Assembly (NCBI RefSeq): GCF_008831285.2
Contig: NW_022204507.1
Span: forward strand, 3,382,517-3,446,516
Length of the DNA stretch: 64,000 nt
From: Nymphaea colorata
Taxonomy: Eukaryota > Streptophyta > Magnoliopsida > Nymphaeales > Nymphaeaceae
Reading direction: 5' to 3'
The notes below the pieces were generated by a model, which saw nothing but the letters and a program-made list of their open reading frames with translations, searched no databases and was not told where the DNA came from. Positions 21,286 to 34,014 of the stretch are shown here, one piece after another. How positions within the stretch are numbered: the stretch's first letter is position 1; the number at the start of each line of letters is the position of its first letter. The position numbers and the translations under genes were made by a program.

Positions 21286-22730
21286 AAGTTGAACCCTTCA
21301 CCTTCTTCATAAAAACAGCTGCACACGTTTTAATTTTTTGCATTAACTTTCATCACATATTCCCCATTGTGCATAGGAGTGCAAGTGTTCTATTAATTTG
21401 CTTTTGCTTTAGAAAGTGTTCTTGAGCACCCGAAAATGTGGATCTCATGTCAGCATTCTAATCTTCAAATTTTGCATGTTTAAAAATTGGGTTTCCAGTG
21501 GAAATTAGCTATTGGAGAATCTGTAACCATCTGGCTTGATAGTGAGATCATATTTGGCCCCCAATTGCTTTCACTGGCTATAAGATCATCCAGTGAACAA
21601 GACTATGAATCAAAAGGAGTATTTTCCTCATGTTTGCAGAAGTTTGAGAATAGGAGTTTCACAAGTACCACACCCCAAATCATTATCTTTTTCAAATAAT
21701 TTAAAATTTTGTCCTGCACATGACCTACAAAGGATATGAATATTTGGGAAATCCTGGACACTTGTCAGTTTGCCAAATCAATTTTTGACGCATATTTCTT
21801 TCAATTGCATAAATATGCGATTGAGATATCAGAGATTGGTTTTGGTTCATTTTTTTAGCACCACATTGTACTCCAAGCCTATTGTGAAATTCTGATGCTC
21901 ACCCTCAATTACATGATGTCTGAAATGAGCCAATATCAAATAAGACACACTTTAGGGGATGTGGCATAGGCAGACGAGCCATAAGAGCTAGGCAGGTGGA
22001 TAAAGGTTCCAAATCCCTGCCCATCCTGGAGACTGGGGAAGGACCATTTTATGGACTTCAGAAAGTGGGATGTAAATGGTTAGGGATATTCCTTTAAGAA
22101 TAGTTGGTAAACTCGTGAATCAGATTCAAATAACTTGAAGATTGGTTTTCTGGTCAAAGTGTTGACTCGGTAATTCGGATGGGTTGGATTATAAATTTTT
22201 ATACTACATTTTTTCTATAAGTACATGAAGAAAGTAAGTCTCTCAGGACTCCATGTTTGACTTCTTCCAGCTAAAATTGAATGACATGGAATATGAGTAT
22301 TTGTACATACTTAGTAACTTAAGAAATAACATTTAGTATTTAGCAATGCATGATGCAATTAGGTGACAATCCCAACAGACTCGGCAAGCCCCAACTCCTG
22401 ACCTCGTAAATGGATGCAGAAATATTTAGTATTTATTTGTACATGACTCCAATCGGTGAGAGGGAGTTACATGCAAGGCTTGGCATGGTGTACAGCTTTT
22501 AGGGCACGACAATTGTACCCCTGGCCTAGTTTTGTGAGTGCATGTCGTGCACATGAACTTATATACAATGCAAATGTGTAAAGACCTGTGCAAATAACCA
22601 GCTTCACTAGCGATTATCTCCTTGATTTCATTCTTCACACCAAGGCCCTGTCTAGATATGTTCAGAAATCTATATATATCGATATTTTGGCTATTTATAT
22701 TCGCAGTAGATTTATAATGACGAAATATGC

Positions 22731-23051
22731 TCATATATGCTTTATTAATTGAAACCTCTCGTCTACGTAAACCAGTGGAAGTTCTCGTTCAGCATTGTCA
22801 AGCGAGCACCTGCATGATGCAGGAAAACAAAAATTACAATTTGCAAGATGAAGTTCTGAAGCGTGAAGGGAGCAGTGGAAGAACTCAGATCAATGATGCT
22901 TACGTTACAGGAGGAAATTCAGCGAATAGCTGCTTTTTTTGCCACCTATTGGGGACTGAAACCTTGATTTCTCGAACGCCTGTGACAAGGATAACGTCAT
23001 CAAATGGCTCTATAATGGTTGGATTGTTAACGTCTGAATCCACAAGCTCAA
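22731..23051 (-). CDS. 3' end of an unrecognised spliced gene (two exons, intact frame)
   Basis: Exon one (about 23051 down to 22904) reads NGPNCFELVDSDVNNPTIIE, then DVILVTGVREIKVSVPNRWQ and KKQLFAEFPPV. A consensus donor GTAAGC (22898-22903) and a CAG acceptor at 22810-22812 define a 94-base intron. Exon two (22809 down to 22731) continues in frame as CSLDNAERELPLVYVDERF to a TGA stop. The splice is phase-consistent and the residues are ordinary globular-type, so this is probably real coding sequence. The upstream boundary is uncertain (a CAG precedes AATGGTCC). The homologous part of the right arm has lost the frame. I do not recognise the family. Confidence 0.5.
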
Positions 23052-23714
23052 AACAGTTAGGACCATTCTGCTTACGCATATCCAACAGTTATCAAACTCC
23101 ACATATACGCGATAACTGAATAGCGATAAACTTGTTCTTTTGGCTGCCAGGTCAACCTATTAACTACGCGGTAAAACGAGTGCTAGCATGAGCTGTTCAG
23201 AACAGCAGTATACCGGTTCACAACCTAAACAATAAGTTTCACAATTGAATCCAAAACATTCTACCTTCTATTAACTATGCTTTATTTATAGTTAATTTGA
23301 TGGATGAGAAAGGAAAATGTCTATAAATTGAATCCTTCCAAGATCATCATCATACTTGTTAGAATATAAGTGGAATAACCATATCAGAAATGGATGAAAC
23401 AGACGAAGATAGAGAGGGGCTCTGTTGAGCTTTCTGAGTCAAACCTAACTGGGTCAGAACTGGATGGATTTTGCACTCGAGCAAGATGGTGGTCAATCCT
23501 GCACCTCGTAAAATGGTGTGAATATCTCAGGATTTCACTCTCGCATCCAGAATTAGGTGCATAACTATATAAGATAACTGAGTCCAGTAAATATATGGAT
23601 CTCCAACAACTGTTTGAGTATCATCACATACATTTCTCTAGGGCCTTTCCACTTTCCCGGCTAGTGTGCTATTGAGATTTACCTACAGTCTATAGCTGTT
23701 CTTGCTCAGATTGG

Positions 23715-26639
23715 TTGCAATTAAAAGACTCTATCAGAATGTGACACACACCATGAATTTGACCAGATTATATTTACAATAGTCAGTCTGCAACACAAGT
23801 GAAGGCATTGAAAAAGGAAAACCAAGAACCTAAGACAATAAGCACCTAAACAACCCATGCCACAATGAAAGCAAAACTAAACATGACACTATGCAGGAAA
23901 CCATTAAAGCGGAAAACAATTGCCCAACTCAACAAAACTAAATAATAAAACTAAATCAAAAGAGGATCCTACTGAATACAAATCAAACCAATGACCTTAA
24001 CCGCTGGACATGTGCAATAGCTAACTAAAGGATCTATTCAATTAATCTGACACTAACGTGATACAGAGAATCTGAGCATTATGCTCGTCTAAAACCATGA
24101 AGGACCCGAGGACATAAAACCCAAAACCCATGCAACTTCGATGAATAGAACCTTTAAAAAATGTCACAGTTCAAAATGGACTACAGAATTGATTGGTCCT
24201 TTTGAAAGGAGATAAGAGGTGTTCCATGACAGGCTCAACCCGAAGTCAATGATATGCATCTCTTGAGACTAAGAAATGAAATTTGTCACACTCAACATGA
24301 GTTGACTAGGTTCGAGGAGTTTCATCTATCCCATGAATGGACTAATGGTTTGGTAATGGAATGGCCAACATCTTTGAAGGCTAAAGGGGATTGGGAATGA
24401 AATGACAAACATATTTCAAGACCAAAGGAGACTGGTTAGTTCGTCCTATGACTAGAGATGTCAAGTTTTAGTTTGAAATAGTTCAAAAATGATTAATTTA
24501 ACTAATAAGCATGAGTACTCTTGTTGTGCAAATAATGTCCTTTATTTACACATAGCACCTACCGTACAAGCATTAGGATTCATTTCGCGTCAATGCCGTC
24601 AAATCTCTAGAAGGGATGCCAATTATGTGAACATAAAGGAATCATCGTCAATATCCCTTAGGAATAAAAAATAGAGAAATTTGACCTAGGCATGCATCTA
24701 CCAAAGATTTTCACATTCAATTTCTGCGAGTTCAGCCTTCATGCCTTTCATCTCTTGGCAAACACCTTTTGCTTTTTTTTTCCTCTTTTTTCTTTTTCTT
24801 TCACTTGCATTCAGCTTTTGCCTTAATTTTTTTTCTTTATTTTTTTTTAGGCTGACCTTCACCTTTAAGGGAATACCTCACCACCCCAAAGGCTACTACG
24901 AAGCTCCACCACTTTGGTGGTTATGTGTAGCTTTGTCGCATATCCAACCCACTTCACCTTGCAGGTTTTTGACAAGCCAAAGGTTCTTAAGTCATTATCT
25001 TCGCGGTATAGACATAAATCACCTATATGCCTACCCGATACTCATTATTACTGACCCAGAGGAATGTCTACACAAGCCCCGAGCCAACCTGTCAACTCTC
25101 ATTTTGGTACCTACCAAGATCTACAAAGCATTTTGGCTTCTCTCTCAAGATATCTTAATGCTAAATCCTTGCAAATGCTTGATTACTAGAGTCAATAGCA
25201 TTTCCTAGTCTCGACTTTCTCACTTCACAGGACCTTTCCTTACTGCTCATATTCAGGATCTCTTCAATTTTCCCCTTCCATTGTTTGGCAACAAAAATTT
25301 GAAATTTTATCCTTCTATTCAAGGAGGTACTAAGAATAAAGAAAAGCCACATCATTGTGTGAGAAGACACTTTTAAAATGCTTTTAGCAAAACTGAAATT
25401 ATCACTTTTACAAAAATTCTTAACATCAAATGGTATGTCACCAAGAGGAAGGAAATCTACATTAAAGAAGAGGGTGAATGCAAAATAGCATAGGTTCGTT
25501 GGGTAGAAAAATGAACTTCACCAACTCTCCTAAGGACTTCTATATGAAAGGTTGGTTTAATAGTGACGATTTTCCATAAATGTTTGAGTCCTCAACTGAT
25601 TGAAAGTTTTACAAATGGTTTAGGTTAAACTCTTATCTTTCCCCAAAGGAAACCCGGGATAAACCAATCTTATGTGGTGGATTTTGTAAATCATCAAGTG
25701 CATGATAATGACAACTACAGGATTGGACTCTGTTAGACTGTAAATGTATGACTATCCAGCAAAGTTGATCAGTCTTGTGCCCTAGTTACATGAGGACTTT
25801 GCAAAATATGTTCTTGACCACAAACTAATAAAGCATTAGCAGAAAACAACCAAACATAATGTCGTCATACATGAAGGTGTCATGGACTTGACTTTATTTA
25901 TGTGATCTACCTACTCCTTACCATGACCTTATGCTGCCCTTCCTTTGCATGATATGTTCACTTGCTTCCCATTTGAAATATCTATGAAACGCCTGAACCA
26001 AGCTACACCACTTAGGGAACTGATTTTCATTCGTTGACTACAAATGATAACCCTAGAGTTTAGCTTCTACCCTGTGAAACATGACAAAGTGACGAGGCGA
26101 ATCTCAAAACTCTTGAATCCAGTTCAGAGAAAAAATGATTAAGCTAACAACTGAGGAAAATGTTCGCCTGAAGCAAACATATACTTCCAAAATTTCCTAT
26201 CCACAGCAACAACATACAACGCTAACGTTCTTGACGAGCTTGACAACATAATTGAAATGAAGGCACCATACTTTATAAACACAGAAATCCCTGAAGAGAC
26301 CTCCAGTCCATGTTAGTGATGAAATCAGAACTACATGCAACCAATCCACCTGATGCCAACAACTTGACCAAATTGTGGCACTAAAAACCTCCCAATACAT
26401 GACCTAAAGCCGAAGTCAAGAGAAGCAGCAAAACAAGGTACTCGATCAGCAATCACGAACTGGATTGGAGAAAATACTTGCAGATACTATGATATAAGTC
26501 TTCCCCATACAGTCGATGATTCCAAATTAGGTGTCCTTTTCATCGAACTATTATTCCATGTCGATGGCACTATATTCAATTTCTCCGATGCAGAATCTAT
26601 AACCCACAATAAGCAAAATGGAGAAAGGATTACTGAAGG
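23715..26639. other. Intergenic, no gene supported
   Basis: Slightly AT-rich sequence with many short repeats of no recognised class. The 155-codon plus frame at 24741-25208 begins in a T-rich run (24768-24850) and has no family features. Nothing else is supported. Confidence 0.5.
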
Positions 26640-27163
26640 CCGTTTTCACAATTATCATTCTCCCAAGTGGCACATGTAGTTCTCGGGATACAAACATGGT
26701 GAAGGAGGTGGCCTCGCAACCGGTTTGTCGACCGCGGCATCTGGATTAGAAGCTAGGGTTTCAGCTGGTGCCGGATCTTCCACAGAGCTGGTATTGTGAA
26801 GACGACGGCGCCAATTCCTTCGAGTTGGGCACATCGCCCCTCGGTGCGACTGGCACCTCTTTTGGATGAGAATTCTCTGCCTGATTCCACCAATTCAACC
26901 CCCAAAGAAAAACAAGTTCTTTGCCTGATTCCCCAAAATCATGCCTGAAGAAACAACCCCCTAAGAAAACCACACAACACATAAATGAATGTTGGAGTCG
27001 ACAACAAACCCAAGAATAGGTAAACAATAACAAATAAGATTTCGGCAAGGTTTGCTTCATCCGAATACCTTGAGATGCATGCTTCTTGGCGTGGCGATGG
27101 CATAGAAAGCTTCGCCAATGAAAAGCAGTGCCTGGTGGAAACCATGGCTCCTTCTCTGATCAT
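26640..27163 (-). other. Possible fragment of a spliced host gene (weak)
   Basis: Minus-strand frames include MVSTRHCFSLAKLSMPSPRQ (27145 down), a T-rich, intron-like stretch ending in CAG near 26945, and then a denser coding-like segment whose frames read AENSHPKEVPVAPRGDVPNS or, in another frame, VEDPAPAETLASNPDAAVDK ending in a stop near 26680. The composition is more gene-like than the surroundings, and a CT-rich, promoter-like stretch lies just upstream (27165-27240). No family is recognised, and the frame choice is not resolved. Confidence 0.25.
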
Positions 27164-27339
27164 GTTTCCCTCTCTCCCCTTTCTCCTATCCTTCTCCCCA
27201 CTTTCCTCCTCTCTGAGCGGACGTCAGTTGCTCTTCCTCTTTCTTGTCTTCCCGAAACGGCAAAAGGAGAGAAACAAAAAGAAAAAATGGAGGGGTGGAA
27301 TACAATGACGAGCCCCAATCCAATGTTATAGTATGGATG

Positions 27340-28160
27340 AGGCGTGTGAGGTTCAATCCGACTTGGAAATGTGAGAAAAAAATACAAAAAAAAAACACAC
27401 ACACAAAAATCATCATATGATGTGTGCACTTGGATATGGTCAACCCATTTCTTCACTTTTCTTTTCCATCTGTTGTGGTCCAGTGGACTCAAAATGTTTC
27501 CTTAGTGGGTCCAGTGTGGTAAAACCATAGAAAGGTTCTCTGTTTGTATTCGATATAGATCAAACTTATGAGTTGTTTATCTCGTAACAGGATGGGATCT
27601 GGGAAATGACCCTTCCAATCAACGGGGGCCATGTTATTATAGAGATGTGTCTAGATGGTGGTCAATTTTGGGATCTCTCTTGATTGTATCTGGTTTAACA
27701 AAGGATTTAGCTTAATTCTATTTTTTTGACAAATAGCAGATTTGAAAACGATCGTTTATGGGTTGTTTGACAAGGATGGAATTGCATAATTATGTAAATA
27801 AAATTTTCTTTTTTCGAGGAAATGGGAATTGAATCCTAAACAAAGATTTTATGTTTTAAGATTATAGTTTCATTCTTGAATCAAAATTTAGGAATCGTGA
27901 TTCTATTCTAAGGGATGGAATTATGATTCCTTAAATTTATAATTTATTTGTTTTTCTTTGAGCACATGTTGTCATGGTTTTATTTCATCAATTTTAAACT
28001 TTTAATTGTGATTTTGTCAAAAACATCATTTTCAAAATTAGACTCAAAACTCTAGACTATCAAATTAAAAATGAAACTAGAACTTGAGTTTTCATTCTAA
28101 TTCCAGTTTGAAGTGCCGTCAAACAACCCCTTATGATCACCACTATCTTTTAAATGCATT
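27340..28160. other. AT-rich intergenic sequence
   Basis: An A-rich/(CA)n patch lies at 27378-27406. No open frame of interest. Confidence 0.6.
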
Positions 28161-30050
28161 GATCTCAAGTTAGAAGGGATGAGATTTGATCTGAGATCTA
28201 TGAACTTTAAGATGCAAGGCCTACAACAACATCATCTTTGCATAGTGCACATACACATATATATTTATAAAGTTTGTACATTATACATATATATAATATA
28301 TATACATATATGCTATATATCTATATATAATATTTATACATACGTATAATATATATACATATATGCGTACAAATGTATATATTATGTACATCTATATATT
28401 TACATATAGTGTTGTGTAATATCCATATACACATGTATAATATAATATATATAATACGTACAATGCATAACATATATATGGTATTATACATTGTACATAT
28501 TTATATATTGATATTAATACATGAATGTAATATATATCTACATATCATTGATCTCAAGTTAGATGGGATGAGATTTGATTTGAGATCTATGAACTTTAAG
28601 ACGCAAGGCCTACAAACAACATAATCTTTGCATAGTGCACATACACATAGATATTTATAAAGTTTGTACATTATACATATATATAATATACATACATATA
28701 TGATATATATCTGTATATAAATATTATACATACGTATAATATAAAATACATACATATATGATATATATCTGTATATAAATATTTATACATACGTATAATA
28801 TATATACATATATGCTAATGTATACACATACAAATGTATATATTATGTACACACACACACACATATATATATATATCTACATATAGTGTTGTGTAATTTG
28901 CGTATACACATGTATAATATAATATATAATATGTATAATGCATACATAACATATATGTGGTAGTAGACATTTGTACATATTTATATACAGATATTAATAT
29001 ATGTATGTAATATATATCTATATATTCACACATAATGTACATATGTATGTACACATATAATACAATATGTACATATATATTTTAGATGTACATGTATGTA
29101 TTAGGTAATTACATATATATGCATATATGTTATACGTACATACATTATAAGTACATATTTGTATATTATATGCACATGTATACATATATATAGCATACAT
29201 AAATACATGTATAAATAATATTAATATGCACATATATATAGTATGAACGTGTACGTTCATATGTTTGCATATATGTGTTATAACATACATACACATATAT
29301 ATTAACGTATATATACAAATGTACATATATATGTATAGGTACCTATATGTTGACATTATACCATTATATACGTATATTAATGTATATGTGTATACGTACA
29401 TATATATGTGTGTGTGTACATATGTATATATAACGTATTACTATACATAACATATTTACATATATGGTATATATATACCTATACATATAATATATTTTTT
29501 GTAACATACTATATGTACATTGGTACAATGTATTACATATACAACATACATATATTTATATACATATTGTATGTACTCATATGTACATGCACATAATATA
29601 TACATATAACGTATTACTATACATAACATATATACATATATTATATATGTACCTGTACATATAATATATTTTTACTGTAACATACTATATGTACATTGGT
29701 ACAATGTATTGCATACATATATTTTGTATACATATTGTACTACATATTCATAAGTGTATAAATATTGTATGTACTCACATGTATGTACATATAATATATA
29801 CAAATGTATATGTGTACATATGTTCTTATTGTACAACATTATACACATATATATGTGTATATATACATATATAAATGTGTACATCTAAAAATACTTATAT
29901 TATATATAAATCTATTAGCATTACATATGTACAATTACACATATACATGCATATATGTCTTATATACATATTACATGTATAACATAATGTATCCATGTGT
30001 ATATGTATATAGGTATCACATATGTACGTATTATACACAATGTTATAAAA
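28161..30050. repeat. TA/CA/TACATA microsatellite block with larger internal duplications
   Basis: About 1.8 kb almost wholly of TATA, ACATAT and GTACAT words. A unique-looking segment beginning GATCTCAAGTTAGA occurs at 28161 and again at 28550 (period 389). The segment around CATATAGTGTTGTGTAAT occurs at 28403 and 28873. Another block beginning AACGTATTACTATACATAAC occurs at 29434 and 29608 (period 174). All open frames here, on both strands, are composition artefacts rich in Tyr, Ile and Met. Confidence 0.95.
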
Positions 30051-30100
30051 ATCATATCGTAAGGCATTTCAGTCTGAGGTGGAATCTAATCCCTAATATT

Positions 30101-30838
30101 GATGATGCCGATCGATCTTCTCAGGTCTTCCGCTACAACGTCCAATGATCAGCGAACATGAGACTCAAGAATGGTGGAAACGATTGGGAAATATCAAAAA
30201 GATCGAGCGAGAGAGGGAGTTGCACAAAGATGATCGAGGTCAAGAGATTGCAAGAGGAACGGAAAATGCATTATAAAGAGAGAGAGAGGTTGTCCAAACC
30301 CTCAATTGTCTGTTCTATGGGTTATGTGAAACCCTCATTCGAGTGATGGCTTTCCATCGCTCTCACGAGGAGATGATGCAGATCGACCTCCAGGGTCTTT
30401 CACTACAACGTCCAATGATCAGCGACCGCGAGACTCAAGAATGGTGGAAGTGATTGGGAAATATCAAAAGATCGAGCAAGAGAGGGAGTTGCACAAAGAT
30501 GATCAAGGTCAAGAGATTGCAAGAGAAACAGAAAATACATTACAAGAGAGAGAGTAGTTGTCCAAACCCTCGATCGTTTGTTCCGTGGGTTATGTGAAAC
30601 CCTCATTTGAGTGATGGGTTTCTGCCACTCTCAACGATGTGATGATGCCGATCGATCTCCTAGGTCTTCCACTACAGCGTCCAATGATCAGCGAACATGA
30701 GACTCAAGAATGGTCAGCGAACATGAGACTCAAGAATGGTGGAAGCGATTGGGAAATATTAGCGAGAGAGGGAGTTTGGCAAAGATGATCGAGGTTGAGA
30801 GATTGCAAGAGAAACAGAAATACATTATAAAAATATGA
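30101..30838. repeat. Three tandem units of about 270 bp
   Basis: Units begin GATGATGC at 30101, 30372 and 30641. Each has CAACGTCCAATGATCAGCG (CAGCGTCC in the third), GAGACTCAAGAATGGT and a GAGAGAGGGAGTT(G/T)GCAAAG-like core. The third is truncated and has an internal 25-base doublet at about 30689-30738. No coding capacity. Confidence 0.9.
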
Positions 30839-31468
30839 TGTCACCCGTCGGTGACTGCTCGTCTATCCCCTTGAGCGGGTCCACCTCGAATTGACATATG
30901 CTTCATATGTGATTGGGATCTCATGGTTGTGGCAATAAATAGATAGACAAAAAAGAATAAGGTGCTCCCATTCTATAGGATGCTGAGAAGTTACCTAGCC
31001 GATGGGAGATCGACTTAAACAGCAATAGATCCGAGAGAAAACTAGTGGCAAAGCCACTCTCAGATATCTGAGCAAGGAGGTGGAACGAAGGCTAGGCCCA
31101 CCTGGCCTAGGACGGCTTGTGGACTGGTGGAAGCTGGCCGAGAGAGACGTAGTGTCCCGACAATGGAAGGGGATGGCACTGGGGCAGCCTGCTACACCTG
31201 ATGAATGGAGTGTGGTTGCTGCAGCCCTCGGACGGCCAAGAGAGATGGCAACGTGATGGAGGAGTGACCGGATGGAGGCAGGGCTCGGCCAGCCTGGCCG
31301 AGCTCACCTTGGTGCTTATGACTATGTTCGGTGGAAGGGTGCAGCAATGGAGGATACAAGAAGAGGTTGTTCGATGAAGTGTGAGGTGGTGAACTGAGAT
31401 GCACACGACCAATCCTTGGAGAGGGAACCTAACTAGTTAGACACCAAGGGGACAAGCTGAGCTCGGAA
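30839..31468. other. Non-coding, GC-richer spacer
   Basis: No domain is recognised on either strand. The minus frames at 31107-31412 and 31192-31404 overlap each other and look fortuitous. Confidence 0.5.
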
Positions 31469-32430
31469 GAAGGAGGTGAGCTTGGTATAGGTTTAGGTTA
31501 GACACCAAGGGGACGGAAGAAGGAGGTGAGCTTGGTATAGGTTTAGGTAGGCTCGGTTAGGTGAAGCGGGTTAGGTCTAGTTGGATGTGGTTCGGTTGTG
31601 CAGTGGGCTTGGTCTAGACGTGTGATGGAGGCTAATTGCTAAGAGGATCAGTTATGACATAGAGATAGGTGAAGGGTTGTGCGAGAGAGGGTGGAGAGTT
31701 ACACGAGATAAGATGGTACTAATGATTAGGATCAGTTAGGCTAAGGGTTTAAGTCAAGAGAAATGCGAGGGGAGTGGTTCACTAATGATGGGTGAAGGCT
31801 AAGTAATGACGAGGAGGAGGAGTTAGCATTAGGTGGAGGTTGATTAAGGCTTGCGTGAAGTGGAAAGGGTCGGTTATGAGTGGTGAAGAGGCTAAGAGGT
31901 TTGAGAAGGGTCTCTCTAGCTAAGGAAATTGAAGACATATCTTAAGTCCTCAATGATGGCTGATGATGGTGCGAATGGATGTGAGCTTGGTATAGGTTTA
32001 GGTAGTCTCGGTTTAGGTGAAGCGGGTTTAGTTCTAGTTGGAAGTGGTTTGGTAGTGGAGTGGGCTTGGTCTAGACATGAAATGGAGCTTAATTGCTAAG
32101 AGGGTCGGTCATGACTTAGAGATAGTGAAGGGTTGTGCGAGAGAGGGTGGAGAGTTACATGACAGAAGATGACACTAATGATTAGGATCAGTTAGGAAAA
32201 GGGGTTTAAGTCAAGAGACATGCGAGGGGAGTGGCTCACTAATGATGGGTGAAGGCTAGTAATGACGAGGAGGAGGAGTTAGCATGAGGTGGAGGTTGAT
32301 TAAGGCTTGCGTTAAGTGGAAACGGTCGGTTATGAGAGGTGAAGAGGTTTGAGAAAGGTCTCCCTAGCTAAGGAAAATGAATACGTACCTTAACTCCTCA
32401 ATGGTGGCGGATGATGGTGCAGTGGAGGTG
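31469..32430. repeat. Tandem duplication, period about 454 bp (two units) plus a 59-bp duplication
   Basis: GAGCTTGGTATAGGTTTAGG occurs at 31469, 31528 and 31982. The units 31528-31981 and 31982-32430 match along their length, including the AGGAGGAGGAGTTAGCAT and TCCTCAATG(A/G)TGGC landmarks. The sequence is GA-rich and G-biased on the plus strand with no long frame. Confidence 0.9.
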
Positions 32431-34014
32431 AACAGCTGAAGAGACACTCGGTGGAGGGATTTGTATCTCTCATCTTTTAAGATGGGGAGCTCAAGAGGAG
32501 GCTGCGACATGTAACGGTTGCAGCCTACGCCCTGTCCTTAACTCGATTTAGTGCCCCCTTGATGAGAATGCCCTTGCCAATTAATTCGAACTCTAGTAAT
32601 GAATCAAACTGACCATGGGCAAATCGGGAATCCACTAAAATGATCGGGCTGGACCGAAAACTGATCGGAAAAGTAACAGCGATTGGTTACTACAGCGGTA
32701 GCACACATATTTCCGACCGGAGCGAGTTTTTTGTGATGGCTGGTCGGATTTACCTAAAAATTGGTGGGGATGTTGCTTAGATCTGGACGATTATGTTGGG
32801 GTGAACGAGAGAGTGAAATTTGCCCTTGGTTGCTTCAGATTTCGCCTGCAACTTCTGCCCAGGCACTGTTTGGTTTCCGCCAAGCCGAGCAAGCGATGTG
32901 GTTGATTAAGGGTCGGCTATTGGAGAAAATCCATCTCCTTTCTAGACAGCAATTCTCGAATTGATGCGGAGTGATTTGCTGCTGCCGAGGACAGAATTCT
33001 CAGGTTAGTTCACCGTCGGATTCACAGAAATCCGACTGGCCTTCTACCAATGGATTCCGATGAACCTTCGGATTCTCACCTTGACAATCAGTGTGATAGA
33101 CTAGGCTGCAATCTACCTTTCCGGCGTCCCTTTCTTTGATTTTGACAGAGATTAAGAAGCTTACTAGGGCCGATCTTAACCTGTCTTAAGCTCTGCTCGA
33201 GGTGGAAGGAACCGGGAGATGAATTCGGTTCCTCCCTTAATCTCTAGCAGCCAGAGTCGTTGCTTGCTTACTATCAACTAGAGCCACGAGTCGATTTCGT
33301 CAAGCCCTTCCAAGATTTTTCTCCAGCCTCTAACTTCTTCCGGGGATGAAGAAGTTGCACCCAGAGAAGATGGCGATTCGGTCGGGGAATTTGTACGTAG
33401 GATGAAGACGCTCTAAGAGGATTTCCGGTGGCCTCAAAGGTCATCTCCAAACCTGTTTTGCTTCAACTAGAGCCACGGGTTGGAGCCTTGGGATTCCAGT
33501 CACCGGCGTTAAGATATGAGAGTAAGTGAGGCAAGAGCCAATTCACACGAAAAACTCAACTTCTAATTCTTGATTGCATACTGAAAAAAGACTTACAAAA
33601 GAGTTTAAGTACTTGAAATAAACTCGGTTCTAACACATGAACCGAGACACTTGCTGAAATAAAGGACTCGACTATAAGCAAATGCATGAAAGGGAAATCG
33701 AGACAAGATGTCTCAGAAGTTCAGTGAGTTTGGCTTTTCTCTTGCGGGTTCAGCCATATAACCTGCCTAAGTTTGGCCTTTGGGCTTGCCACGTGTGCAC
33801 CGGGTCAGGACTAGACTCAGGGTTCAAACTCGCTATAACAGGATCAAGGTCTACTGCTCAGCCTTGAAGTATTCAGCCCGCTGCCTGCGCTCCGCTGATG
33901 ATGCTCCGCCCACACCGCCGCTTCATCAACTTCAAGTTCTGTGTTAGCCTCCTTTAGCCCATCTATGCTTTCCATTATGCTCACCGCAAACCTGGCCGAA
34001 GGTGCTCGGCTTTC
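32431..34014. other. Non-coding; possibly LTR/UTR part of the adjacent chromovirus
   Basis: Balanced base composition and no credible gene. Because the chromovirus polyprotein on the minus strand ends at 34015, its 3' untranslated region and 3' LTR should lie here, but no second LTR is available to delimit them. Confidence 0.4.

Larger units (their letters stand above)
20639..23714. repeat. Left arm of a 3-kb inverted duplication (partner 59880-62912)
   Basis: Reverse complement of 59880-62912 over its whole length with scattered substitutions and small indels. The inner and outer ends are sharp: at 20639 similarity stops where the QPSKK frame begins, and at 23714 it stops after GCTCAGATTGG. 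The arms are separated by about 36 kb. Both hold the same intron-like signals and the same short tandem repeat, so they were one locus before duplication. Confidence 0.93.

Noticed and set aside
24741-25208. 155-codon plus frame
   Set aside because: The start lies in a T-rich run and the remainder has no recognisable domain or splice context.
28373-30148. Tyr/Ile/Met-rich frames on both strands
   Set aside because: Products of TATACATA microsatellite composition.
31107-31412. Ser/His/Cys-rich frames in the spacer before the tandem units
   Set aside because: Two frames of equal length overlap and the composition follows the local GC-rich sequence.
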